This document shows positions 41,001 through 53,547 of a stretch of 64,000 bases of DNA, piece by piece (position 1 is the stretch's first letter; the number at the start of each line of letters is the position of its first letter). The position numbers and the translations under genes were made by a program. The notes under the pieces are model-generated. The model searched no databases and was not told where the DNA came from. It was given only the letters and a program-made list of their open reading frames with translations. The DNA comes from Punica granatum (Eukaryota; Streptophyta; Magnoliopsida; Myrtales; Lythraceae): assembly GCF_007655135.1 (NCBI RefSeq), contig NC_045134.1, positions 16,020,568 through 16,084,567 on the forward strand. The letters are read 5' to 3'.

Positions 41001-44000
41001 CCATCACCCGCGCACCCCGGGCTCATCATCCAGCGCCACCCGCGCCCATCACCAGCGCACGCCCGCGCCCGTCACCAGCACACCCCGCGCGTCATCCGCG
41101 CACGCCCGCGCCGTCACCCGCGCCCGCGCCCGTCCGTGCCCGCCATCCGCGCACGCCCGCGCCCGTCACCCGCGCCCGTCCGTGCCCGCCAACCGCGCAC
41201 GCCCGCGCCCGTCACCCGCGCCGTCCTTGCCCACACCAGCGCTTGTCAGTGCCCACCAACGCCCGTGCACGTCCACCCTTGCGCCCGAATACCCTTTTAA
41301 GGGTTCCACCGAGTCACCCGACTCTCAAACACTTCCCCGACTCTTTCCTCGTATTCCGAGGCTAGGTAAAACACTTCTGACTTAGAGGAGTTAGGACTTT
41401 TTATATTTTTGCATGGCTATGGAGTATTATGGTGTTTCATGCATGTTTCATTTGCAAGATTTAATTTTTATGTAATTTTATGTTATATTATGCACGTACA
41501 CTATCTTAGGACTTGCTACCCTGTCGGAAAGGGGCTTGGATCATCATAAAGAAGACTATCCCGACCCTATTATGGCACATTAAGTCTCGGCCAATTCTCT
41601 AAAGGAGAGGGTTGAGATTTAAATTGCTCTTTTCGGGTTAAGATCGGTCTCCTTAGCCTATTCAAGTTAATTTCCGAGTTTGTTTATCATTATTGCATGC
41701 ATGAAGCCGGTGTTATGTTATCCTTTTCCTTAATTAACACGTTTGTGAATGTTTGTATGTTTGAATGAGCTAAACAAATCGTGATAACGCCGGCTTTTGT
41801 TAAAAAAGGGTGCTATTTATCACGGTTGATGTTTGAGCATGCGAGAAATAATTAAACCACGATTAGGAAATCATTCGTGACTCGGATAGAGCCCTGAGAA
41901 CCTTCGGCCACCCTTCACAAGATGAAGCCGAGGGCTTCTTGGCCTTCCTTGGGTCAAGAATGAGTTCCTTATCTCAAGTTTAATTTGTTGATCGGATGAT
42001 GTGAAGTTTTACTTCAATGTCTTTACGATTCCCATTAAAATATCATGTAAAGACTCTTTCAAACGAAGCATGCATGGATTCGAGTATCGATGACTCATTC
42101 GGGTCCATTTGGTTATGAGGATAGTTTCGGTCATTAGACCAAATTATCCTCGATCCTTATGGAATCGTCTTGGTCGTCGAGTCGCGAATCGTTTTCACAA
42201 TTAATGCATTCGGCACAACCCTTAAGCATTAATGCCACAAACTGGTTAATCGGGACGCTCACACGATTAAACTCACTTCACACTGATAAAGTTTACCCGA
42301 ATTGGACATTAATTGATAACTCGCGTCGACGAGTCGTCAAAGGACGTTGGTGCCCTTTTCAAACTTATCAATTTCAAAACCCGAAACGCGCGGTCCGATG
42401 TAGCATGGATGTCTGGAAAGGGCTTCTGTGTCTCAACTTGAGTTTTTACCTGATTCTAGGTAACTCAGGTCAAGATACAGAAGATCTTTCTAGATCACTT
42501 CCGGGCAGATCGACCGGTTCTTTGTCTTTTTTGGGGTTCTTGCACAACCCTGGATGATCCAGGGAATCGGTCGACACCGGCTACAGGCCGAGGTGGCCCG
42601 CACTGCGATCTTTCCCCTTTTCTGAAAACAATTTTCAAATAGAGGGCAAAATTGTCTTTTCACAATCCAGCGACATCCTTAGGGTTAGCATAACAGAAAC
42701 ACTACAGTACGGGATAAGAACGGGCTACCTGTTCAGGTGCAGGTTCATCTGCATAGCCTTTTCTTATCTAACTGATGAGTTTCTGTTATCCTAACATAGA
42801 CTCGGGTAACTAGAACAGTTGATCCCTGTGAGAAAACCTGTGAAATGCTGATTAACCTCTCACTCGACCTAACCAAACACTAGATAATGGTTAGGAGGAA
42901 TTCTAGATTCCAAATCTAGAGTCAAAACACGAGTTTGGTTAATTCAGTGGTAATTCAGTGTCACAATACAGAACAACTGTAAAAGCGATCCACACACTTG
43001 AGATTTGACTCTCTTTGTCAAGTTCTCAAAACAAAGCCGAATGCTAAAACGTTGGCACATGTTTGATTGTTTAGCATATGGCATTTGCTTGCAAAAACAC
43101 CCCTGGGTTAATAATCTGTTAATTCACGTAAACACGACAATAACAAACACTTTGTCTGTTATTAACATGTTGCGTGTTATCTTTCCGCACCTGTTTGCCA
43201 TGCGGGTCGAGCCTGATCCCTAGGCCGAATAATATTAGGGTTCAACGCCCTAATCATCGAGCACAGGGTCCAACACCCTAATCAACAGTCACAGGGTCCA
43301 ACGCCCTATTCAGTGAGAGCGTCCATTGAATTTCAGTTCTTCGGTCTTTTCCCTAAACTCACGGTGAGTTAGAGTGGAATAATAACCGAACACAAAACGA
43401 CTGGAATTCGACCCTTTTGTAATTTGTATTTATTGTTTTGAGAGCATTGTAAGGATTCTATTTGGTGCATTTATTCTGTAAGAATTCCAGTCGGTGAGCG
43501 AACGGTCCGAGAGTCGAATTAATCGAATCGGTCTAATGCTTGCCCAGACACAAGTAAATCCAAGATCTCGCGGTTCTGGTTCACGCAGGGATTCAACCTC
43601 CATGGTTCGATGAACTGTAACGCAAGATTGTGAACCAATTCCCTGACATATAGATTTACTTCTCTCCCGGCTTCTCAACCGACATCGTTTGGTTCATCGA
43701 ATCTCCGGTGTCAAAACGTGCGAGCCGAGTGCAGCTTAATTCACGCGGTAAATAATAAAACATGCAAGCCTAGCAAACCAGAGTACCGAAAGGGCGTGCG
43801 GGATATAGGCCCGCACGTAACATGAACCCCCGAACACGGACTTTCCGGTTCCGCACATACCAATGCCTTAACAACAAACTAGGTGTTCCATACCCCTAGA
43901 CCTGGGTAACTTATCCGCCCTCGACCTCCGGGTCGTAAAATGATAAGTGGCGACTCCTTCTCTCACGCGTGTCCGACGCGCGTCCCCGCGGGAAGGTGGA

Positions 44001-44074
44001 CGTTCCGACCAAGCCGCGCGATCCAAAAGCGCGCGATGCGGGCCCCGACGAGAGTCAACATTCGGGTCCGTACA
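38020..44074 (+). repeat. 3' LTR of element B (6055 bp)
   Basis: A nearly identical copy of the 5' LTR. Coordinates are offset by 13819 before the GC-rich array and 13687 after it, so the 132-bp difference lies within the array (about 40700-41230). It has the same TATA box, hairpins and termini. It is followed by the right target duplication. Confidence 0.95.
40700..41230. repeat. GC-rich minisatellite in B 3' LTR
   Basis: The homologue of the 26880-27530 array, shorter, with several single-base losses in C runs relative to the unit consensus (for example CCACCGCGCCC for CCACCCGCGCCC). Confidence 0.88.
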
Positions 44075-44079
44075 CCCAC
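44075..44079 (+). other. Target-site duplication, right copy (CCCAC)
   Basis: CCCAC after the terminal TACA of the B 3' LTR, matching 24196-24200. Confidence 0.92.
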
Positions 44080-47000
44080 GAACGTCTAGATCCGTCCCTT
44101 CGGAGTCCAACGAGCTCGATCTTGCACCGTGCCGTGACCGGAGCTAACGTGCCGACCCGTTTTCCCGAAGCTGCCGCGGCTGCCATCTCTCTGGTCCCTC
44201 TACCCGTAACCTCCAATCGAGTCTTGCGACTCTCAAGGCCGCTTCCCCGACTCTTTTCCTCGTGCATCGAGGCTAGGTAACATCTCCTTACGACTTAGAG
44301 AAGCTAAGATCCTCGATATTTATTTACATGAAATGTTAATATAGTCTAAAGAGTCGGAATGCATGAAAGTTTGCATTTTCCTTTCGAATTCGTGCTTCCC
44401 ATGCATTTCCATGCAACGTACGTGCGTTATATTCATTTGTATGCCCATGCCGTGTCCGTATGATATATGAGCTCGTGTGCCACGATAGGAAATGGCTCGG
44501 ATCCGGAAGGGAGAGACCCCTTGGCCACGGTTAAGCCACGGGACTCACGGCCTAGTCTCAAGGGAGAGACCCGTGAGCTCCCTTGGCTTGCCCGGGGCTA
44601 GGGCGGTCTCTCTTTTCCCGAAGCGAGTTGATTCCTATGTCCCTTTACCGTTAATAGCATGTAGCACGTTAGCATGACGGGAAAAGGTCCGAATCAGGGT
44701 CGAAGAAATCCCCCCGACCCGTGTGAGCCATGGAAGCTCTCAGCCATCCTTGATGGGATGTGGCCGAGAGCTTCCTTGGACCACACAAGTCCGGGGGGCT
44801 CTCTTTCGCTTCGAGACGGGCCGATTCCCATGTTTTTTCTCCATTTCGTTATCATTCGAGTCGATGTCGTCTTGTTGTTTCCGTTTAAATACTTCGTTCG
44901 TGCGTGTTTGTATGATTTTATGTGATTATGACCATGGCGGTATCGATGTGATTAAAACATGCATCATTATCGTAATTAACATATTATGTATGCAAGAAAC
45001 GATTAGAGTCGACGCGGGAGATCGCCCAAAATTCGAGACGAGTCAAGGGCCGCTCGACTCCTCCCTTCGAGAAGTGGCCGAGAGTTCCTGGACTCCTCCC
45101 GGATTTGGGACGACCTCCCTAGTCGTTTCGGATCGTTCCTTGAAATTGGGTGTGTTAATGTTCGGATTTTATCGTTAGCTATGTGATAGTTACGTGATAG
45201 ACGCGTTGGTTTCGGATAATTACTCATCGGATTCATAATACCAATAATGCGAGACCATTGTCACCAAATAATTTCACAAATGGGAGAAACGGGACGTATC
45301 ATTCGGTTAATTAAATCACTTGGACTAAATAATTGGATAAATTGATTGCTAATTCGTAAGCGTATCGATGGTTCACGGAACGGCGGAAATGCCCTTTTCT
45401 TTAAAAGCTCACAATTTCAAATCACCGAGACGTGTAACACGAATAGAATCGGTGTCTAGCGAGTACTCGCGTACTATCACTCGAGTCCGGGCCCAATTTG
45501 AGGCGGCTCGAGTCGAGACGCGCGAGTCCTTTTTAGACCTCTTCGTGTCACGCGATCTTTAATTTATATGTGAAGTACACACGTTTTACCGATCAAGGGC
45601 ATAATCGTCATTCCGCGCTTCACCGATATCCTAAGCATTAGGGAGTCGGAAACACCTCGATCTATGGACGGATAAGGGCGACCCGTTCGGGTGCGAGTTT
45701 CATTCGCACGACCCATTCCGTTCACTTTCGGTGTTTCTATCTCCCTATTGTAGATTCGGTGGTGAGCATTTTATTTCTGTTGCAGAACACGAAAAAACCG
45801 GATTAATCATGCATTTGGCTTAATCAAACATTAGATAATGGATAGGCGGAAGGCTAGATTCCAATCCAGAGTCAAAATACGAGTTTGGCAAATTCGGTGA
45901 AACCGTAGTGACACCTCACTGAATAAGAGTTCTAAAACAAATTCACACATGTAATTGGCCTAGAACCATATTCCAGCCCACCTCTTTGTTTGCCTAGGTT
46001 AGATACATTGTTTGCTAATCAACCCCGGTTAATAACTGATTAAATCACGTACATTCGGCCTAATATACAACTTGTCTGTATTTATCTGCATTTATCAGTT
46101 TGTCTATTTTTCATCAGTTTTATCAGTTTTCTTATGTTTTCCATTTGCTTTTGCTGATCTGTTGCGGCTCGGGTCCGAACCCATAGGTTACGTAATACAT
46201 AGGGTCCAGCACCCCAAATCACCGAATACGAGGTCCAACGCCTCCTAACTCACTGCGCGCGTGCAACCCGAGTGCGGAATGGGATCTAGCCTCGAGTCAC
46301 CATCACACTCCAAGTATGGCCTATGTGGAAGGCAATTTGGATTGGATGTGTGAAACGTGTTTAGATATCACCCGGGAGCTCGATCGGTCCAACGGTTACA
46401 GTGGGAATCAACCGGTTCTCCTGCAGACCGTTGGTTCGGTCGGACCCGACCCCCGGCTCCTTGAGCCCGTGTTGCCTTAATTTATTTATCGGTTATTCAA
46501 AACACACGGTGAGCCGGAGCGGAATATTGACCCAATGCAAACCGATCGGGATCCATTTACTTTATTCAGTTGTACTTTGTAATTATTCGAGTGTACATTG
46601 CGAGGATTTTGTTTGTACATTCACTCATTCATTTGTAAGGATCCCCGATCGGCGAGCGAGAGGTCCGAGTGTCGAACCGGTCAAGTTAGTCTATGGTTAC
46701 CAAGAGATTAGTAAGCTCGAATACTCGTGGTCTCGGTTCGCGCAGGGAATCGACCATCACGGTTCGATGAACTTTAACTCTAAGATGGTGAACCGATTCC
46801 TCGACGCACAAGCCTACTTATCTTTAGAATTCTTAGCCCAACTTGATAAATTCATCAACATTACGGTGTCAAAACGGGCGAGTCAAATGCAACCCTAAAT
46901 CACGCGATAAATAAACAAAACGGCAAGCCTAGCAAACTAGAGTACCGAAAGGGCGTGTGGGATATAGGCCCGTACGTAATAGAACCCCCGAATTTGGAAT

Positions 47001-47208
47001 TTCCTGTTCCGTATGACCATTGCCTTAGTATTTAGGTGTACCCCGTACCCCTAGACCCGGGTGACTCAACGGCCCTCGACCTACAGGTCGTAAAAAGTAA
47101 GTGGCGACTCCTTCTCACGCGCGTCCCCGGGAAGGTGGACACTCCCAAGCCGCGTTGCATAGGCTCCGCGCATGCGTGCCCCGACGAGATGAAATTTGGG
47201 TGTGCACA
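44080..47208 (+). repeat. LTR3, right part
   Basis: Continues the family A LTR interrupted at 24200, beginning GAACGTCTAGATCCG, which aligns with LTR1 near 4595. It contains the TCCARC hairpins near 46203-46250, the long stem (5' arm near 46542) and a mutated U5 hairpin (CGTGTGGG/CCCGTACG). It ends GTGCACA at 47208 with no PBS after it, so it is the 3' LTR of A3. Confidence 0.88.
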
Positions 47209-48363
47209 GGCAATTTATAGGCAAAGTTAATGACACAATTAGTGAAAGCAAGTGCCCTTAACCTCCATGCTTAGCAAATTTTGGCTTGCCTAATGAGGAT
47301 GAGGATGAATGTGGACCATGCAATCTTGATGAAGATGAGCTAAATGCATTAATGGAGATGGAGTTGATGGCTTGAGTGTTGAAGTGAAAGACTAAGGATA
47401 TTTTGGGCTTAGAGTGCAAGTTGGCTTCTTGCATTGAAGAAGAAGAAGCCGAAATTTTTGGGGCAAGGGGCGGCTCATCTTGGGCAGCCCGTGGGTCCCA
47501 CGGCCCATGAGGAAAAACCGGGAGAAACCTCGGGTCTCGATAGGTCGCGCATTCGAAACTCGTGGTTCGAATTGAACGTTGAATTGTCGATATAAACGAG
47601 AAAACAGATTTAATGAGCCCAAGATTGGCATTTTTTGTGGAGAAATGCCCCGGGTCCATATAAGGCTCGGAAGCCATGTTTGCTCATTGCAGGTAACCAA
47701 AGCGAAGTTGTCCGCTACTGACAGCAGATCTTGTGTTTGCATCTCACGTTGGTCATTTTGACATAAATTGTTAGACAACGTGAACAATTGTCCCTTAAGC
47801 CGGTATAGCAAACGTGGAGCCAGAGACGTCCTAGGAGGCCGAAACTGGATTTCTCAGAATGCTTTCTAAGTTGCTTGGGCACTCCGGAAATCACTGTAAT
47901 CTCTGTTTGCCGAGATGGGATCTTTAAGGACTTGAAAAGTACACCTGAGACCTCTAAAGCACTGCTGGGAGATCCAGATGAGTTGTGTGATTCATTCCGA
48001 CGATTCCACGTTGAGCCTTGAGAAGGCTAGCACTGTGTAGGGTAGACGTCTGGCGTCAAGTTTCCGTTAAAAGGACTTCCGGATATGCATTTCCACTGAA
48101 AATGGCCATTTCTGCTCCTCGGAGGTTACCTGGGAAACTGAAAAGGGTTTTGCTGTTTGTTTTGCCCACTTGCTAATGTCCGCTAGAGTTTTCAGGGCAA
48201 TGCAGTATGAACTTCGTTTGCCGTAATTCCGTCAGACCAGTCTCCGGTTATGCATTTCCTAAGATGGGCATACCCGTTTTGTCACACGGAAGTCATTTGA
48301 AGTGTCTGTGTGGCTTCCAAGAGACAATCTGAAGTATTGCTCATGTTCTGTATGCTTGTGGGG
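47209..48363 (-). repeat. Reversed family B-type LTR fragment
   Basis: Read on the minus strand it follows the B LTR from about 24690 (at 48363) to about 25840 (at 47209), with many substitutions and indels. It is therefore an older insertion than element B. It is bounded by LTR3 on the left and LTR4 on the right. Open frames within it correspond to meaningless frames in the B LTR. Confidence 0.85.
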
Positions 48364-51300
48364 TGTGCGCACCCGAATTTAATCTCGTCGAGGCACGCAT
48401 GCGCGATGCCTATGCAACGCGGCTTGGGAGTGTCCACCTTCCCGGGGACGCGCGACGGACACGCGTGAGAAGGAGTCGCCACTTACTGTTTACGACCCGT
48501 AGGTCGTGGGTCGTTGAGTCGCCCGGGTCTAGGGGTACGAGGTACACCTAAATGCTAAGGCAATGGTCATGCGGAACCGAAAATTCCGAATTCGGGGGTT
48601 CTATTATGTGCGGGCCTATATCCCGCACGCCCTTTTGGTACTCTAGTTTGCTAGGCTTGCCGTTTTGTTTATTTACCGCGTGATTTAGGGTTGTACTTGA
48701 CTCGCCCGTTTTGACACCGTAAATTCGATGAATTGATCAAGTTGGGCCAAGAATCCGAAAGATGAGTAGGCTTGTGCGTCGAGGAATCGGTTCACTATCT
48801 TAGCATTACAGTTCATCGAACCGTGATGGTCGATTCCCTGCGCGAACCGAAACCGCGAGTATTCGAGCTTACTCATCTCTTGGTAACAATATACCGTCTG
48901 ACCGGTTCAACACTCGGACCTCTCGCTCACCGATCGGGGATCCTTACAAATGAATGAGTGAGTGTACAGATAAAATCCTCACAATGTTCTCTCAAATAAT
49001 TACAAAGTGTAACTGAATAAGTAAATGGATCCCGATCGGCTTGCATTGGGCCAATATTCCACTCCGGCTCACCGTGTGTTTTGAATGACCGATAAATAAA
49101 TTAAGGCAACGCGGGCTCAAGGAGCCGGGGGTCGGGTCCGATCGATCCAACGGTTTACGGGAGAACCGGTCGGTTCTCACTGTATCCGATGGGCCGATCG
49201 AGTTCCCGGGTGATATCTAAACCCGTTTCACGCGCTCAATCCAAATCCGCCTTCCACATAGGCCGCATTCGGAGTGTGACTTTGAATCGAGGCTAGATCC
49301 CATTCCGCACTCGGGTTGCACGCGCTCGGTAAGTTAAGAGGCGTTGGACCTCGTGTTCGGTGATTTGGGGCGTTGGACCCCGTGCAACACGTAACCTATC
49401 GGCTCAGGCCCGAACCGCAATAAATCATCATTGGCAAGGACAAAACAGAAGAAAACTGATAAAACTGACACAATACAGACAATAACTGACAACTATCGGT
49501 GAATACAGACAAGTGGTGTATTAAGTCGAATGTACGTGATTTAATCAGTTATTAACTGGGGTTTATTAGCAAACAATGTATCTAACCTAGGCAAACATAG
49601 AGGGCGGGCTAGGATACGGTTCTAAGCCAATTATATGAGTGAATTTGTTTTAGGACTCTTATTCAGTTAAGTGTCGCTACGGTTTCACCGAATTAGCCAA
49701 ACCCGTGTTTTGACTCTAGATTGGAATCTATCATTCCGCCTATCCATTATATATCGTTTGATTAGGCCAAATATATAATTAATCCGATTTTTTGTATTTT
49801 GTAACTGAAATAGAATGATCCCCACCGAATCTACAATAAGAAGGAAGAAACACCGAAAACGATCGAAATGGGCCGCGCGAATGAAACTCGCACCCGAACG
49901 GGTTGCCCTCTCTCGTTCATAGCTCTAGGTGTTTCCAACTCCCTAACGCCTAGGATATCGATGAATCACGGAGTGACGATTATGCCCTTGGATGATAAAA
50001 TTGCGACGTTCATATACAAATTGGAGATCGCGTCACGCGAAGGAGTCTAAGAAGGACTCTCGTGCCCCGACTCGGGCCGCCTCAAATTGGACCCGGACTC
50101 GAGTCGTGGCACGTGAGTACTCCCTAGACATCAATTCTATTCGCGTTACGCGACTCGGTATTTTGAAATTGTGAATTTTTAATGGAAAAGGGCATTCTCG
50201 CCATTCCGTAAATCATCGATACGTTTACAAATTAATAACCGATTTACCCAATTATTTAGTCTGAGTGATTTAATTAACCGAGTAGCATGTCCCACTTATC
50301 CCGTTTGTGAAATTGTTCTATGTTTATTGCTCTTTGTTACGGTCATCATCGGTTTAATGGGTGACGGCTCGAAGTCCATTCACCTATCATGAGATTAACA
50401 TACGTCTAGCGACGGAACACGGATACGAATACACTCAATTCCAAGGATTGAACGCGAAACGACGGGGGAGACCGCCCTAGACCCGGGAGGGGTCAAGGAG
50501 CACTCGGCCCTTTTCCGAAGGATTAGGCCGAGAGGCCTCCTTGATCCGCCTTGGGTCACGGATGGTATCCCACATCGATTCGAGCCATTCCTTGCATGCC
50601 TAATACGTCAAGCACGTTAATAACACATGTTTTACTCATCTCGATATCACCATGACCATAATCACGTAAAGTCATACAAACATGTACGAACGAGATATTT
50701 AAACGGAAAACAACAAAGACGGCATTGACTCAAATGATAACGAAATGAATAAAGCACGGGAATCGATCCGTTTCGAGGCGGAAGAAGGCTGCCCAGACCC
50801 GTATGGTCCAAGGAAGCTCTCGGCCACATTCCTCCAAGGAGGGCCGTGAGCTTCCATGGCTCGTGCGAGTCGGGAAAATTTCTCCGGCCCCGATTTGGGT
50901 CTCTTCCCGTCATGCCACATATTACACACGATTAACAATAAAATAAAATAATAAAAATAAAAAAACATAGGAATCGACCCTTTCCGGGAAGGGGGAGGCC
51001 GCCCTAGCCTCGGGTGGGCCAAGGGGACTCACGGGTCTCTCCCTAGAGACTTGGCCGTGAGTTCCATGGCCCAATCCGTGGCCAAGGGAGCCTCTCCCGC
51101 CCGGATCTAAGTCGTTTCCCATCATGGCACGTGAGCTCGAACATCATACCTACATGGCACGGACATACAAATGAGTATAACGCACGTACATTGCATGGAC
51201 ATGCATGGGAGTCACGAATCCGAAAGAAAAAAGGTAGCTTTCATGCATCCGGGTTCTTTAAACCGTACAAACACTTCATACAAGCGAAGATTAAGGATCC

Positions 51301-53371
51301 TAGCTTCTCTAGGTTGCAAAGGGGCGTTACCTAGCCTCGATGTGCGAGGAAAAGAGTCAGGGACGCGGCCGTGGGAGTCGCTAGACTCGGATAGATGGCT
51401 ACGGGTGAGGGACCCGAGAGTTGGCAGCCGCAGCAGTCCAGGAAAAACGGGTCTGCACGCGAGCTCCGGGCGCGGCACGGTGTAAGGTCGGGCTCGTTGG
51501 ACTCCTTAGGGGCAGATCTAGGTGTTCGTGAAAGGTCCCGAACGTACCGAAGCCTAGAAAAACCCGAAATAGTGAGATAAAGCCCGGTAAAAAAAATAAT
51601 AACCCGCTAGAAAGGAATCGGATGAAACAGAGGTTGTGCACGGTTGGTCGGCCCTCGGACCGTGGCCACCTCTTCACGGATGAGGATGAGGGTTGTAAGG
51701 AACCCTTTGAACGTGATGGCACGACTCGCCGAAGTTGTGGGAAGAAATGGCACGTCGAAAGGCTCGGTGTGCGCGGCTAGGAGCTTTCGGCTGGAAAGTG
51801 ATGTTAGGGACCTCAAATGGAAAATCTAAGCCCGGAAATGGACTTAGGGGATGGAAAATATGTAGGCTAGGGAGTTTGGTGATTTTTGGCTTAAGTCGGG
51901 TCGGGTGGTCACCGGAATACCGGGTGGTTTTCCAGCGATTTTGGCCGGTTTCAGCCTTGGCAAGAGCTGGACGAAACTTAGGAGTGGGCTGGAGGTTGAG
52001 AGCTTTTTAGAGAGAAGTTGGCTTGAGAGAGAGTGAGAATGAAGAAGTGATTAGGGTTAATGAAGAATGGGGCTTTATAGGCTAGCTTAATGGGGGCAAT
52101 TAGGGGGAGTTGATCACGGTTTAATGGGTAAGTAGGGGCTGCCGAATTTCAAGAAGAGATTAGGGAAGGGAAAAGGTCAAATGGAGTGTGGGGAAAGCAA
52201 AAGGGAAGTGATGGGAAGTGATGTGTGTGTAAGAGGAAGTGATGGGTGTAAGAGCAAAATTTGAATTTTGTGGAGGGGAGGGCTTGGAGCCGCCGGCCAA
52301 GGGTTGAGCCGAGGCTAATTGCGGCTGAGCCGCGGCTTGAGGGATTGAGTCGTGGCTTGGGGTTGAGCCGCGGCTTGGTGGCTTGGCTTGGCTGAGCTGT
52401 GGGTCCCATTTGATTGAGAGAAAAGCCGAAAAACGCTTGAAACTTGATTGAGCTCGCATTCGATCTCCGATGTCCAATTAATTTGTAGATTTGGAATGCT
52501 TGAACGACGAGGATTTGAATGAGCCTAATATCGCCATACGTCGTGTGAACAAACGTTCGGGCGACTCGGCGCCTCGAGAGTCGGTTTTGCCTGCTTGGAC
52601 GTTCGGAGTGGAGTTTAGTGTCCCCCGGTCCCCGATTGCTCTTTGTGCGTCCTAACATTCGTTTTGGCGACCCTTTTGCCCCGTGGGGAATCGTTGGCTC
52701 GTCGCCCTCGGGCGAGGACCGTTAGCCCGGGGAGGCCTAGGGACTTGTGACCGGGATTTTCTCAGTGTCCCCTGAATGTCTTGAGGTGCTCGGGGATCGT
52801 TGTGATCTCTGTTTTCCGTGGACGTGCCATGAAGGCTCGCCGGGAGACGTTCATGACCACTGAAACGTCCTTCGGGAAGCCAAGTCGAGTTCCGGAAGGT
52901 CATCTGAAGCTTGTTCCCCGACCTTGGTGGTCCCTAGGTGTCTGTAGGCCCGTTTTCGGGTGCCGTTTACTTGTCAGTGAAGCGGGCCCCGAGAGCCCTG
53001 TTAGAAAAGGCGTCCGTGAGAGATTGGGGTGTCCCGGCTTGTGTGGCATGCCCCGGAAATGCGCCCGGACATGTCGTTGGTCACTTTGGCACTAAGAGGG
53101 ATTTTTAGAGTCCCATATTGGGCACCTTTCGGTGCTTTAGTGATTCGGTGATGAATAGTGCCGCAGTGCCAGCTCCGCTGTTTTCGAGGTTCGTCGTTTG
53201 TTCACTCCTCCGATTGCCCTCTCGTGCTCTCCTGGTGGACCCTGCTTTTCTCTTGTTATTCATGACTTTGTGCCCGCATGTTTGCCTCCGGTTTCCCGAT
53301 GGTGAATTGTGTCCCGAGCCTTGGTCGGAAGTCCTCCGTTGGAGCCGGTGGACCAAAATGGGGTGCTGACA
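48364..53371 (-). repeat. LTR4, 3' LTR of A4 (5008 bp, minus strand)
   Basis: On the minus strand it starts TGTCAGCACC at 53371, just after a PPT, and ends GGGTGCGCACA at 48364. It has a TATA box (plus-strand CTTTATA, 52073-52079), TCCAACG hairpins (49340-49385) and the long stem (48939-49040). TGGGG at 48359-48363 is the expected target duplication, but its partner lies outside the window. Confidence 0.92.
52073..52079 (-). promoter_or_regulatory. TATA box of LTR4
   Basis: TATAAAG on the minus strand, in the context CCTATAAAGCCCC, homologous to the other A LTRs. Confidence 0.55.
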
Positions 53372-53385
53372 GCTTGCCCCTCTTT
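53372..53385 (-). other. Polypurine tract of A4
   Basis: AAAGAGGGGCAAGC on the minus strand, abutting the LTR4 TG; identical to the B tract. Confidence 0.88.
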
Positions 53386-53547
53386 GGTTGTGTGCTCGAT
53401 TAGAGGAGGTAACCAAAGATCATGAGAAGCACCCTTTTTGGTCCCGGCGACCGCTTCTGTCGTCGTTCTCCGTGATAGCTCGCCCCTCCTGTCATAAGAT
53501 AGTAGCATGAGTGGGATTTGGAGGATGTGGAGTGGTGGGTGAAGGGC

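Larger units (their letters stand above)
24201..44074 (+). mobile_element. Element B: complete 19.9-kb non-autonomous Tat/Ogre-like retrotransposon
   Basis: It has both LTRs (6187 and 6055 bp), TG/CA ends, a 5-bp target duplication, a tRNA-Arg PBS three bases after the 5' LTR and a PPT abutting the 3' LTR. The 7.6-kb internal region encodes only ORF1. I find no gag, protease, RT, RNase H or integrase. It shares LTR termini, PBS, PPT, leader palindrome, LTR stems and 3'UTR stem-loops with family A. It is inserted in LTR3. Movement would need proteins from another element; family A is the obvious candidate by shared signals (inference). Confidence 0.93.

Noticed and set aside
24201..44074. Segmental duplication as the cause of the two 6-kb near-identical copies
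   Set aside because: PBS after the first, PPT before the second, TG/CA ends and a 5-bp target duplication show they are LTRs of one element.
48359..48363. TGGGG as a confirmed target duplication of A4
   Set aside because: The matching copy would lie beyond the 5' LTR, outside the window, so it cannot be confirmed.
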